Assembly: GCA_023055425.1 (NCBI GenBank)
Contig: JALGPY010000002.1
Span: 135,118,427 to 135,182,426, forward strand
DNA: 64,000 nucleotides
From: Linanthus parryae
Taxonomy: Eukaryota > Streptophyta > Magnoliopsida > Ericales > Polemoniaceae
Direction: 5' to 3'
Position numbers and translations under genes: made by a program. Shown here one piece after another: positions 21,558 to 32,866 of the stretch. Numbering within the stretch: position 1 is the first letter of the stretch; every line of letters starts with the position of its first letter. The notes under the pieces were generated by a model. That model had not been told where the DNA came from and searched no databases. It was given only the letters and a program-made list of their open reading frames with translations.

Positions 21558-24500
21558 GATGTTAATTTAACTACTTATTCATCTTGGGTATTAGATACTG
21601 GATGTGGATCTCATATTTGTCGAAATATGCAGAATCTAAGTAGAAGTAGAAGATTAGCAAAAGGAGAGGTGGACTTGCACGTTGGGAATGGAGCAAGAGT
21701 TGCTGCATTGGCTATAGGCGTGTATAGGCTGTCTCTGCCTTCTGGATTAGTATTAGAATTAGATAATTGCTTTTATGTTCCTGCTATGAGTAAGAACATT
21801 ATTTCCGTATCTTGTTTAGACAAGAAAGGTTTTACTATTTCAATAAAGAACAATTGTTGTTCCATTTATTTTGATAGTATTCACTATTGTAGTGCACAAT
21901 TATCTAATGGATTATATATCCTTGATCCAAGCTATCCAATCTATAACATAAATACTAAGAGGATTGGAATGAATGATTTAAATCCTTCTTATCTATGGCA
22001 TTGTCGTTTAGGCCATATAAATGAGAAACGTGTATCTAGACTCCATAAAGATGCTAGACTCATTTGATTTTGAATCATATGAGACATGTGAGGCTTGTTT
22101 GTTAGGAAAGATGACAAAGTCCCCTTTCAATAAGAAAGGTGAAAGGACTAGTGAGAAATTAGCACTCATACATACTGATGTGTGTGGGCCGTTTGCTACA
22201 CCTGCCAGAGGTGGTTATGTCTACTTCATTACATTAACGGATGATTTCAGTAGATATGGATTTGTGTACCTTATGAAGGCTAAATTCGAATCTTTTGAGA
22301 AATTCAAGGAATTTAAGAATGAAGTAGAGAAGAAACTTGGCAAAAGTATCAAAGCTCTACGATCAGATCGAGGAGGTGAGTACTTGAGCCAAGATTTTAT
22401 CCCAACTCACTCCACCCGGAACGCCACAATGGAATGGCGTATCCGAGAGGAGGAATCGAACCTTGTTGGACATGGTGAGATCTATGATGTGTCAAACAGA
22501 TCTTCCATTATCTTTTTGGGGGATATGCTTTAATGTGTGCAGCTTTCACCATTAACCGTGTTCCATCCAAATCCGTCATGAAGACACCACATGAGATGTG
22601 GAGTGGGAGCCGTCCCACAGTGTCATTTATGAGGATATGGGGCTGGGATGATTATGTAAAACGTTTATAGCCAGACAAACTCGGGCCGAAATCGGATAAG
22701 TGTAAATTTGTGGGATACCCTAAGGAAACTAAGGGCTATTACTTCTACAATCCTACCGATAACAAAGTTTTTGTTGCTCGGACCAGCGTGTTTCTAGAAA
22801 GAGAATTTGTCTCTAAAGAAGCAAGTGTGAGGACTGTAGAACTTGAAGAAGTTCAAGAACCACAAATTATTGATTCGGTTATGGAACATGAACAGGAACC
22901 ACAACAGGTTGTGGAGCAACTTGTTCAAGTAACACAAGAGCTTCGTAGGTCGAGTAGAGTGCGCCAGGAGCCAGAGAGGTATGGACTTCTTGTGACGGAA
23001 ACTGGTGACACTATGCTCATAGGAGATGAGCCTACTACCTATGGAGAGGCCATGCAAGGGCCGGACTCTCAGAAGTGGCTAAAAGCCATGAGATCCGAGA
23101 TGGAATCCATGTACACAAACCAAGTATGGACTTTGGTGGAATCACCTCAAGGGGCACGCCCCATAGGGTGCAAATGGGTCTTCAAGAAGAAGACCGACAT
23201 GGATGGTAATATAGGTACCTATAAGGGCCGATTGGTGGCTAAAGGATTCAGACAGATTCATGGTATAGACTATGATGAAACCTTTTCCCCAGTCTCTATG
23301 ACCAAATCCATCCGAATCCTACTTGCGATTGCGGCTTACTATGACTATGAGATTTGGCAGATGGATGTCAAAACAGCATTCCTTTATGGGAATCTGCTCA
23401 AGGATGTGTACATGACACAACCAGGAGGTTTTGTAGATCTGCAGCATGCAAATAAAGTCTGTAAGCTTCAACGATCCATTTATGGATTGAAGCAAGCTTC
23501 TAGGAGTTGGAATCGACGTTTTGATGAAGCTGTCAAAAAGTTTGAATTCATCAAGAACGAAGATGAGTCTTGTCTCTACAAGAAGGTTAGTGGGAGATCC
23601 GTGGCGTTCGTGGTCTTGTATGTGGATGGCATACTGCTCATTGGAAATGACATTCCTATGCTGCAATCAGTTAAGGATTGGCTAGGAAAGTGTTTCTCAA
23701 TGAAAGACTTAGGGGAAGCAGCCTATATACTCGATATGAAGATCTATAGGGATAGATCTAAGAGGTTGCTAGGCCTAAGTCAAAGTACATATATAGACAA
23801 GGTGTTGAAACGGTTCAACATGCAAGATTCCAAGAAGGGATTGTTGCCCATGTCACATGGAATTACTCTTTCAAAGAGTGATTGTCCATCCAATAAGATT
23901 GATATGGGCCGCATGAGTAAGATCCCCTATGCCTCGGCCATAGGATCTATCATGTACGCCATGTTATGTACTAGAACAGACGTATCATACGCGTTGAGTA
24001 GGGCGAGCAGATATCAGTCTAATCCGGGTGAGAGTCACTGGATAGTTGTCAAGAACATCCTCAAGTAACTGAGAAGAACTAAGGATGCGTTCTTGATATT
24101 TGGAGGTGAGGAAGAGTTGCGTGTAACTGGTTACACAGATGCAAGCTTCCAAACCGACATAGATGATTTTAGATCGCAGTCGGGATTTGTGTATTGCCAG
24201 AATGGAGGAGCTGTGAGCTGGAAGAGTTCCAAGAAAGAGACGGCTGCTGATTCTACAACAGAGGCTGAGTATATTGCTGCAAGTGGTGCAGCAAAAGAAG
24301 CTGTTTGGATTAGAAAGTTTGTTTCTGATCTTGGTGTAGTTCCTAGAATTGGGGATGCCACCGTGTTGTATTGTGACAACACACGTGCAGTCGCTCAATC
24401 TAAGGAACCTAGATCACACCAGAAATCCAAACACGTACTCCTGAAGTTCCATCTTATTCGAGAGATTATCGATAGAGGAGATGTGAAGATATGCAAGATT

Positions 24501-24608
24501 CCTACAAATGACAATCTGGCAGATCCATTCACGAAGCCGCTTGTTCAGCGCAAGCATGAAGAGCACACTAGGGCGATTGGCATACACGATGCACCAGATT
24601 GGCTCTAG
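21558..24608 (+). pseudogene. pol: copy B pol, broken
   Basis: Order: protease (SWVLDTGCGSH, about 21577-21610), integrase finger (HCRLGHINEKR, about 21999), integrase core with HTDVCGP and RSDRGGEY, RT, RNase H. The integrase core is damaged by a deletion of about 34 bp near 22400 relative to copy E, shifting frame before the catalytic Glu. RT is open from 22710 to 24068, but the catalytic box reads YVDG (about 23620-23631), losing the second Asp. TAA at 24066-24068 separates RT from RNase H (24093-24608, with AEYIAASGAAKEA). If intact it would make the DNA copy and insert it; this copy cannot do so itself. Confidence 0.87.
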
Positions 24609-24610
24609 TG

Positions 24611-24622
24611 CAAGTGGGAGAC
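24611..24622 (+). other. polypurine tract of copy B
   Basis: CAAGTGGGAGAC directly before the 3' LTR, immediately after the pol stop. Confidence 0.8.
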
Positions 24623-26031
24623 TGTTGGAATAGATGCCCTAGAGGCAATCTAATTTTAGTATGAATTGGCTAGAATAATCATTGTATTATTTATGGAGAT
24701 ATTTAATATAATGAAGTCCTTAGATTTACAAATCATGTTGTTTATCTTAAATATCCCTAGTCAAATATAATGATTAACATAACGATCATCTATAGACTAG
24801 TATGGGGTTGGATTGATATGGAGATATCACGATCCAACACATGGGTATGTATTAGGGGTAATGACATACTGTATTGACCCAAATCCGAGAAGGCTATATA
24901 CAAGTTATGTAAAGTCGCAAGAGCTTCTCGCGGTGATATGATATTATCATCCTTAGACTTGAAGTCACTAGATCCTCTAGTTGCGGAATATTGTGCTTTG
25001 ACAACGCCAAACGCTACTCCGTAACTGGGTAGTTATAAAAGCGCATGTTGGGCACAATAGGAAGCAAGCTTAGAGATGGCGAGTGATGTAGATAGGATTT
25101 GTCCCTCACACATAACGGGAGCAAATATCCGAGGCCACTCGAGGGATGGCGCCTACGGAATGTCTGGCCAGACTCATATGAATCAATATGGGGATATTGA
25201 TGTCATATGCATGGATAGGGCTATTCCCAGGATCGAGGAACATGGATTGGATATACGAGTGTGACTTGTATTTCTCGTGTCCAATCCGGATATAGAGACA
25301 AAGGGATGCGATAATAAGATCACAAGGTTTTGCCAATATGACTATTTCTATTAATTGGGTGGCATGGATGTGTTGCTAGACACCGCTCCATGTTTGTAAA
25401 TAGTTACTACCAATTAAGTAGAAACATATGGGGTCACACGCCATATGGATATAATTGGACAAGAGACTTAATTAATAGAGATTAATTAAAATGATCATAT
25501 TGTAACAAGTTGCTAACTTAGTAGGACTAATTAGCAAATAATACTAGTCCATATATGGATATGATTAGTATTGGGCCCTTTATGGAAACAACAAGGAGTA
25601 GTTGGACTATATAAAGGAACTCCTTCCTTCCCTCTCAATACATGTTATTCATAAAACATATTGAGAGGAGAGAAAAGAGTTGAGAGCAAGCAAGTAAGAG
25701 GGCCGAACCCTCCTACCCGCTTCCCCAAACCCGTCGGCCACAACAAGGGGGCCGAACCCTCCTTTGTGGCTTTTGTTGCGTGATTCCTTCGTCTCCTTCC
25801 CCCGCTCTAGCTAGCACAAGAAGGTTGTGAAGGTCCAATTCTCTATCCTAGGCGTGGATCAACCGTAGAGAATGTGATATTATTCGCATTTGAATTCATC
25901 AAAGTAGAACCCAAGGGTAAACATAAATCAATCATTTACTATCGTTATGTGTTCTTGAATTGTGATCCTTGGAGGGATTTGAACGGAATAATTATGTTCT
26001 TCCACTGTGATTCCATGTTCAAAACCCTACA
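24623..26031 (+). repeat. 3' LTR of copy B
   Basis: 1409 bp, TGTTGG...CCTACA, collinear with 17660-19067, followed by the target duplication ATTCT at 26032-26036. Confidence 0.93.
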
Positions 26032-26036
26032 ATTCT

Positions 26037-26086
26037 CTGCTCTAAGATTGGAATTGGGAATGCTAAATAAAGATGCATTGGTTTAG
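26037..26086 (+). pseudogene. pol: SIRE copy A pol, last codons
   Basis: After copy B and its target duplication the RNase H C-terminus resumes ([15 protein letters not shown], then TAG at 26084-26086). The stop codon is embedded in TTTAGGGGGAG, a polypurine-like run also present at this place in copies D and F. Confidence 0.85.
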
Positions 26087-26542
26087 GGGGAGCATCGGGT
26101 AAGAAAGGTAAGATGTATGTGTTTTCAAAGGTTTGATCTGATTTTCAAAGCCTTGAAAATCACTTCAAAGCTTTAATTTTTATCTGTTGCAATGTTACAG
26201 CATTTCAAGACCTTGAAAACCTTTTCAAAGCCTTGAAAATAAGTCTGCTATACTAGTAGTCAATAAACTTGGATGATTCTGTATTGGGTGATATCTTTGT
26301 AGATATTTGCTCAATATAGCCCCTACCTATTTCAAAAATTATTTTTAGCCAAATATAGTATTAAAATATTTCTTTCCAACGGACTAAAAGATTTGAATCC
26401 TCTCTGATTTATTCAGATCTTTTCAGTCAGAGAGATGATTTAGTTTCCTTTTGAAACTCAAACACTTTTAGTATTTATTTTCTCTTCTATTCTCTTCTCT
26501 CTGTATCATTCATACCTCTCTCTATTCTTCTCCCAAACCCTA
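26087..26542 (+). other. copy A region between pol and third ORF
   Basis: Non-coding, with several palindrome variants (CAAAGCCTTGAAAA, CAAGACCTTGAAAA) at about 26135-26245, then an AT-rich stretch and a CT-rich leader-like stretch near 26480-26540 ahead of the third ORF. Confidence 0.6.
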
Positions 26543-28267
26543 ATGAGCACAAGGAGAACCTCAGACAAAATCAAGATGGCAGGAGGATCAAAACCAGCTC
26601 AGAGAAGAAAATAAATACAGAAGTTGGACGAGGGTCAAGAGATAAGTGGAGATTCTAGCTCTAGAACTCCTAGTGCAGAGGCAGTTGCAGAGCTTCCTCC
26701 ACCCAAGAAGAAAGTCAGGAAGGATGCAACTCCCTCCTCAGAAAATAAGAAGAAGAAGAAATAGAAAGTTGCTGCAGAGAAGCAACCTGAAACAGAGATC
26801 TCTAGCCCCAAGAAGATGAAGAAAAAGAAGAAGGCAACTCAATCTGAGAAAGCGAAAGGGAATGTGACATATGAACATCCAATAGATCATATGGAGAGGG
26901 CTCTGCAAGTCTACTCAAAGACCCTAACCCCTGATGAAACCTGGTTTATCTCAAACACCTCAAAAGGTCAGTGGTTAGATGGTTTTGCTTCCAGATCTAT
27001 TGCTTTCTGTAGTATGATCAATATGCATATGTTGGAACACATGAATCTTAAGGGCATCTCTATGTTAAAGAATATTTCTCTGTGGTTTATGCTGAACCCT
27101 ATAGAGTTAGCCTACCCAAGACTCACCAGACTCTTCTATTTGAACTTGAAACAAGTTAAGAGATCAGCACACTTGGTCATTCAATCTAGAGTTTCTGGAA
27201 TACAGATTGAATTGGACCACTCTGAGTTTGCCAATGTGCTAGGGTTTCCCAAGAGATATGACACAAGCAATCACCCACCAAAGACAGAAATACTGAAACA
27301 AGCCAAAGAAGAGTTCTATCTACCAAACACTCCCGGGGCAGCCAAACAATTAATACACTCTGTGTTATATGTTGAAGCCAAAATCCTTCACATTATTCTG
27401 GCAAGGTGTATCCTTCCCAGAGAGCACTCTAAGGAGTTGGTGACTGAAAGAAAGTTTCACATCATGTATCTGATCATGCATGATCTTCTAAAGTTGGTGA
27501 TTGAACATATGCTCTTCAGCCATACCAACCAAAGGAAACACCCTCTGCCCTATGCAAATCTGCTCACATTGTTCTTTGAAAACTTTGAGATTCCAACTGG
27601 TGGAGAGGAATCAGTCACTTCTGGCATGGGAATGCTTAATGAGAAGGCCTTTGAGAACATTGGAGTGGTGAAGACTAAAGAAAAAGTTTGGAAGTTGTAC
27701 TCAGATTTGACTGAAGCAGAACTGGGTGCAAAGAAGTTCCTTAAGCCCAAGACCTTGACTCCCACTTCAAGTCAGACTTCTCAGCCTACAGACAATCAGA
27801 GACTTGATGGTTTGGCGTTAGATTTGGAAGAGATCAAAGAAACTGTCTATGGACTTGAAACTGATATGGGACAAGTGAAGTACATGGTGGAAAGCATCTT
27901 CAGGAGCATGACTTTGCTTGATGTTCTTGAGGATGAAGAAGGTACAAAGAAGGTTGACTCTGACAAGAATCTGCCTAGTGAACATTCCAACCAGGAAGAG
28001 GTTGCTCCAGTCAAAAATAAGGGCAAACAAGTGGTTGAACAAGCTGCTCAGAAAGGAAATGAAGTCAATAGTCCTGACTCAGATGATCTGCTGATTACTT
28101 TGAAGGAAAAGAAGAAATCTCCAAAGGCTGCTACAAAGGAAAAGATTGAAGAAGTGACTACTGCTGGTGAGGAAGAAGAAGAACCTGAAGAACAGGATAA
28201 GACTGATGTTGAAGACACTGATGAAGCAGAGGGAGATCAAGATGGAGAAAAAGACCCAAATCCTTAA
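26543..28267 (+). pseudogene. SIRE copy A third ORF (putative plant transposon protein domain)
   Basis: ATG at 26543 opens a frame to the stop at 28265-28267, with in-frame TAA at 26612-26614 and TAG at 26762-26764. Beyond these the frame is open for 483 codons from 26816. The N-terminus is Lys-rich and disordered-looking. A folded middle carries ARCILPREHSKE and LPYANLLTLFF motifs typical of the putative plant transposon protein domain. A coiled-coil-like segment follows (about residues 325-365 of the open part), then an acidic Glu-rich tail. This is the position of the env-like ORF in SIRE elements. I see no signal peptide or membrane helix, so an envelope role is not supported here. Confidence 0.75.
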
Positions 28268-28573
28268 TCTAGCCTATTCTTTCTTCCCCAAACCTTTTTT
28301 TTTTAAGTTTTTAAGTTTTACTTTCAAAATTTGCCAGACACTTGATCCAACATCCTCTCTATCTTTCTTGATGAAAGTAAAAAAGGAGGAGAAATTCTAG
28401 GGTTTTTAGGTTTTAGGAATTATCTGCTGAACTTTTTATTTTTTGTTACTGAATTGAATAAGTTGTATCTTTTCGGAATTACTGTGTTATTATGAATTGT
28501 GAACTAATAAGTATTTTTTGTAGAGACTAAGGATCAAACATAATTTGGTTTTTTCTTTCATCAAGGGGGAGAT
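28268..28573 (+). other. copy A 3' non-coding region with polypurine tract
   Basis: AT-rich spacer ending in the polypurine tract TCAAGGGGGAGAT at 28561-28573, directly before the 3' LTR. The same tract occurs in copies C and D. Confidence 0.8.
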
Positions 28574-29863
28574 TGTAAGATCAGGTTGTTCAAGGCTTGA
28601 AATAGTTTAACTATTTCAAGGCCTTGTATCAACTTTCAAAGCCTTGAATCAGTTATCACAATAGCTATTTTCAAGGCCTTGAAACTGGATTCAAAGCCTT
28701 GAAACTGTCAAACCTATATGAACATTCTCAGGGGGAGTTTTCTGTAAAATCTTCTAAGTTGATTTCCTTTCTCTCCTTCATATGTTTGATTTACTGTTAT
28801 TTGATGATGAAAGACAAATTATTCTAACAGGTTTGAACATAGAATATCATCTGTTTGACTATGATCTTGCAGGGAATTTTATTTCCTATTTTGCAGAGAT
28901 TATTTCCTAATCTGACTTATGCAGGGAAGGAAATAATTGAGAAGATGATTCTATGTTTGATCTGAATGACTTGACAGCTTCTCAATCTATTCAAATTCAA
29001 GATCACGACATTATCTCTGGAGATTGTGATCATTCAACCGTTGGAGAAGATTTTCAAAGAGTCAAAGTCTATTGCCTACAAAATAGGAGATTTGTTGCTG
29101 AAAATCTGGGAAGATTTCAAGCGCTGTTTGAAGTTTAAATAGAGCTCTTTTCTGAAGCAACACAACACTCAACGGGAAAAAAAGAGAGACAAAGTTCTGG
29201 ATTGACAAGCATCAAAGAAGTTCATTCATCTCACAATCCATTTCACAGAAGATCACTGCAAACTCCACTGCAGTTTCTACACTCTAAGTGTTCTTCTGTA
29301 TTGTACTACATTGGTAGATCATTTCCGTAATATTTCTATCTTCATTCTCAAGGATTTTTCAAGGTGAATAATAAGAATTCTTAGTTAATCATTTAGCTAG
29401 AGCAGGTACTAGATAGGTTAGGGAGAACCACAAGCTGTAACAGAGTAAGGCAATTATCTGTTCTTGAGATCAAGAGCTTAGCTTTTGATTAATAAGAATT
29501 GTGTTGAAAATCCAACAGGGAGAAGATTCCTGAGGTAGAGACGTAGGTCCAAGTGGACTAAACTCTATAAATCACTTGTGTCTTGCCTTTACAGTTCATT
29601 CATTTTCATAGTTTTTCCAGCACTCAAAACTATCTATGTTTCAAGGGTTTGTAACTCTTTTCAAGGCCTTGAAAAAGGCTTGTCTGCTTTATTGCAAACT
29701 GCATCTCTTTCAAGGCTTGAACTTCTTTTCAAGGCCTTGAAATTCACTAGCTTTCACAAGATTTCATCTTCTTAGCAAGTTTTGCAAAAAGTTGGCATAC
29801 TCTATTCATTCCCCCCTTCTAGAGTATCTTAGCTGCATTACCATCTGCACACTCACACTTTCA
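28574..29863 (+). repeat. 3' LTR of SIRE copy A
   Basis: 1290 bp, TGTAAGATCAGG...CACACTTTCA, collinear with the 5' LTR with several percent divergence. A perfect TTTCAAGGCCTTGAAA lies at 29659-29674. GCATC at 29864-29868 follows. Confidence 0.92.
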
Positions 29864-31506
29864 GCATCTTTCTTGGTTACTCTTAGACTAGCAAAGCTTA
29901 TAGAGTTTATGATAAAAGAACGAAGCTGGTTGAAGAAAGTATTCATGTTATCTTCGATGAAAGCTTTGATGGTTCTTTGAGTGAAAGTTTTGCAGACTTG
30001 AATCTGAAATAGCATGAATCAGAAGAAGAAGCTGAGAACTCACTTGGTTTCAAGAAAGGTTCAGAAGGAAACAGAAGCCATTTTCAAGACCTTGAAAATA
30101 GGTCTCAAGGCCTTGAAAATAGAGATCAAAGCCTTGAAAAGAATGATCAGAAAGATATGAGTGATCATGCTACTACTTCAAGACCAGAGAAGCAATATGG
30201 AGAGCCTGAAACCTGGTCTCCAAGAAAGAGATTCAAATATCTTTCATCTCATCCAGCTGACAACATCATCTCTTATCCAACCACTGGTACACAAACAAGA
30301 TCACTGTTGAAGAATCTTTGTGCTTTTAATTCTTTTATCTCTCTTGTAGAACCCAAAACTGGGAAGGAAGCATTAGAAGAAGAAGACTGGATTATAGCTA
30401 TGCAAAGTGAACTCAATGCGTTTGAAAGAACTAAGGTGTGGAACCTAGTTCCCCTACCAACAAACCAGTCTGTCATTTGTACCAGATGGGTGTTCAGAAA
30501 CAAAATAGATGAGAATGGCAAAGCAATCAGAAACAAAGCAAGGTTAGTTGCTCAAGGTTACAACCAAGAAGAAGGTATTAATTATGAGGAAACTTTTTCT
30601 CCAGTTGCCAGACTTATGAGCAGGGAATTTGAAATTAGCATTATGGGAGAGTTGAACTTCTTCCTTGGACTTCAAATACATCAGTTGAAGAAGGGCATAT
30701 TTCTGCATCAAAGCAAGTACACTAGGGACTTGTTGAACAAGTACAGTATGTCTCAATCCAAATAAATCAAAACTCCTATGAGTTCTACACTGTCCTTAGA
30801 TAAGGATGAATATGGTAAGAGTGTCAATGTAAGAGACTATAGAGGTATGATTGGATCATTACTATATCTTACTGCTAGTAGACCAGATATCATGTTCAGT
30901 GTATGTATGTGTGAAAGATTTCAAGTTGATCCAAAGGAATCACACTTAAGTTATGTGAAGGGAATATTCAGATATCTCAACGCTACCAAAGAATTAGGGC
31001 TTTGGTATCCAAGACATTCTAACTTGTCTTTGCATTGATTCTCAGATGTTGATTTTGCAGGTTACAAAGTTGATAGGAAAAGCACTTCAGGAACTTGCCA
31101 ATTCGTTGTATTCGCCTTGATCAGTTGGCACTCCAAGAAACAAAAATCAGTTGCTTTATCAACAGATGAAGCTGAATATATATCTGCTGGAGCATGTTGT
31201 TCACAAGTGTTATGGATTGCTCAACAGTTGAGGGATCTTGGATTTGATTTCAGAAGTATACCAGTAAAATGTGACAACACTAGTGCAATATCAATTACAT
31301 AGAATCCATTTCAGCATTCAAGAACCAAGCATATTGATGTCAGACACCATTTCATCAGAGATCATGCCGAGAAAGGTGATATTGCTCTTGAATTTGTTTC
31401 TACTAACATGCAACTTGCAGATATCTTCACTAAACCATTGCCAGATGAAAGATTTTCAGCTCTAAGGCTGGAATTAGGCATGCTAAATAAATATGCATTG
31501 GTTTAG
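29864..31506 (+). pseudogene. pol: SIRE copy C pol, distal part, with RT deletion
   Basis: Integrase C-terminus (from 29864), a linker with DLENRSQGLENRDQSLE encoded by palindrome motifs (30085-30140), then the RT N-terminus up to SPVARL. At about 30617 the frame jumps to the MSREFE motif. Comparison with copy F shows about 390 bp missing, including the whole YVDD region. RNase H follows with stops at about 30763, 31037 and 31300, ending at TAG 31504-31506. This copy cannot make active RT. Confidence 0.87.
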
Positions 31507-31977
31507 GGGCAGTACAAGGTTAGGAAGGTAAGTTATTATGTGCTTCAAAGATTTGAGCTGATTTTCAACCTTTCAAACCTTTGATTTTACTTGTTTCGGT
31601 ACAACAACGTTTCAAGACCTTGAAACTATTTTCAAGGCCTTGAAAATAAGTCTGATACCTGGTTAGTGAATAATTCTTGGATCATTCAGTATTGCCTTTG
31701 TAGATATTTTATCAATATTGCCCCTACCTTCTTCAAAATTCTTTTTCAGCCAAATATAGTATTAAATTATTTATTTCCAACGACTTCAAAGATTTGAATC
31801 TTCTCTGATCATCACAAATCTTTTGAGATCAGAAAGATATCGCAGTTTTCTTTTCAAACTCAAACTCTTTTAGTATTTATCTTCTTCTCTTCTCCTTCAC
31901 TCCGTATCAAACCCTAATCTTCTCCCCAAATCTTCTTCTCTTCTCCTACCTATCTCTACTCTTCTCCCCAAACCCTA

Positions 31978-32545
31978 ATGAGCACTAGAAGAGCCTCTTA
32001 TAGAATCAAAATGGCCGGAGGTTCAAAGCACAGTACAGAGAAGAAGAGAAAGACAGTTGAGGATGAAGTTCAAACAATCAATGAAGACTCAGAATCAACG
32101 GATTCTACTGATGAAGAATTGGAGTTTCTACCTCCGCAGAAGATAATAAAGACATATCAGTTTCCAGTGACAGGCAAGAAGAAAAAGACCACGGGAACTA
32201 CATAAGAGAAGCAGAAGGGAATCCATATTGGAAGTCCTAAGAAGGACAAGAAAAACGCAGACAAAGGTTTCAAGGGAAAAGGAAAAGAAATCCTCATTCC
32301 AGAATCGGATTCAGATACTACTTCAGGTTCCTATGGAGTGTATTCTGTTTCCAAAAAGGGAAGTCATGAGAAATATCTTCCAGAAGCTTAGACTGCATCA
32401 AAAACTGGAAGGAAAGATCATCACAAAATTTCCTCTGCACAACAGAAGAGGGTGTATGTGAATAAGAAACTAAAAGCATGGAAGAAAAGCTTTAGAAGGA
32501 AGAAGAAGGAGATCATGATGGAGATAAAGACCCAACCCCATAAAA
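31978..32545 (+). pseudogene. SIRE copy C third ORF, remnant
   Basis: ATG at 31978 begins the same basic N-terminus as copy F (MSTRRAS...). Stops and a large internal deletion remove the central domain. The sequence jumps from a Lys-rich segment to the acidic tail ending in a DKDPTP-like motif near 32545, the equivalent of the end of the copy A protein. Bases 31507-31977 upstream are non-coding with palindromes at about 31605-31645. Bases 32546-32853 downstream are AT-rich spacer. Confidence 0.7.
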
Positions 32546-32853
32546 TCCTCCCTACTCTTTCTTTCCCACTTCTCTTTTAAGTTTATTTTAAAAAATTTCC
32601 AAAGACTCTGATCCAACATCTTCTCATTTTTTTTTTATGAAAGTCAAAACAGGGGGAGAAATCTTAGGTTTTTCTGTTTATGATTTGGTGACCTATCTTT
32701 TTGATAAGTAGGAATTATTTGGACTTATGCGTTTTTTTGTTTATCATTGAATAAGTTGGATTGGAATCAATGTGTTACTACTATTTGTACTATGTGCTAA
32801 TCAATATTTTTTGCAGAAACTAAGATTCAAACAGATTGAGGTTTTGTCTTTCA

Positions 32854-32866
32854 TCAAGGGGGAGAT
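32854..32866 (+). other. polypurine tract of SIRE copy C
   Basis: TCAAGGGGGAGAT directly before the LTR, identical to copies A and D. Confidence 0.85.

Larger units (their letters stand above)
17660..26031 (+). mobile_element. Tork/Angela-like Ty1/copia element, copy B (8372 bp)
   Basis: LTRs at 17660-19067 (1408 bp) and 24623-26031 (1409 bp) differ at only a few percent of positions. Exact ATTCT duplications lie at 17655-17659 and 26032-26036. It has an intact initiator-Met primer site, a 1.6-kb leader, gag, pol and a polypurine tract, with no third ORF. The LTR opening TGTTGGAATA...GCCCTAGAGGCAAT and the long leader resemble the Angela/BARE group; this lineage call is from memory. It is inserted in RNase H of copy A. 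Confidence 0.92.
11647..29863 (+). mobile_element. Sirevirus-type Ty1/copia element, copy A, with nested copy B
   Basis: LTRs at 11647-12932 and 28574-29863 (1286 and 1290 bp, TG...CA) are flanked by exact GCATC duplications at 11642-11646 and 29864-29868. Inside are a degenerate primer site, gag, pol, a third ORF and a polypurine tract, the SIRE order. Copy B (17660-26031) interrupts RNase H. Gag and pol have many stops and some small deletions. The host is the integrase gene of copy C. Confidence 0.93.

Noticed and set aside
26816..28267. Preferential preservation of the third ORF in copy A compared with gag and pol
   Set aside because: Two stops in about 1.7 kb against eight or more in about 4.6 kb is not clearly different from uniform decay; no claim of selection is justified.
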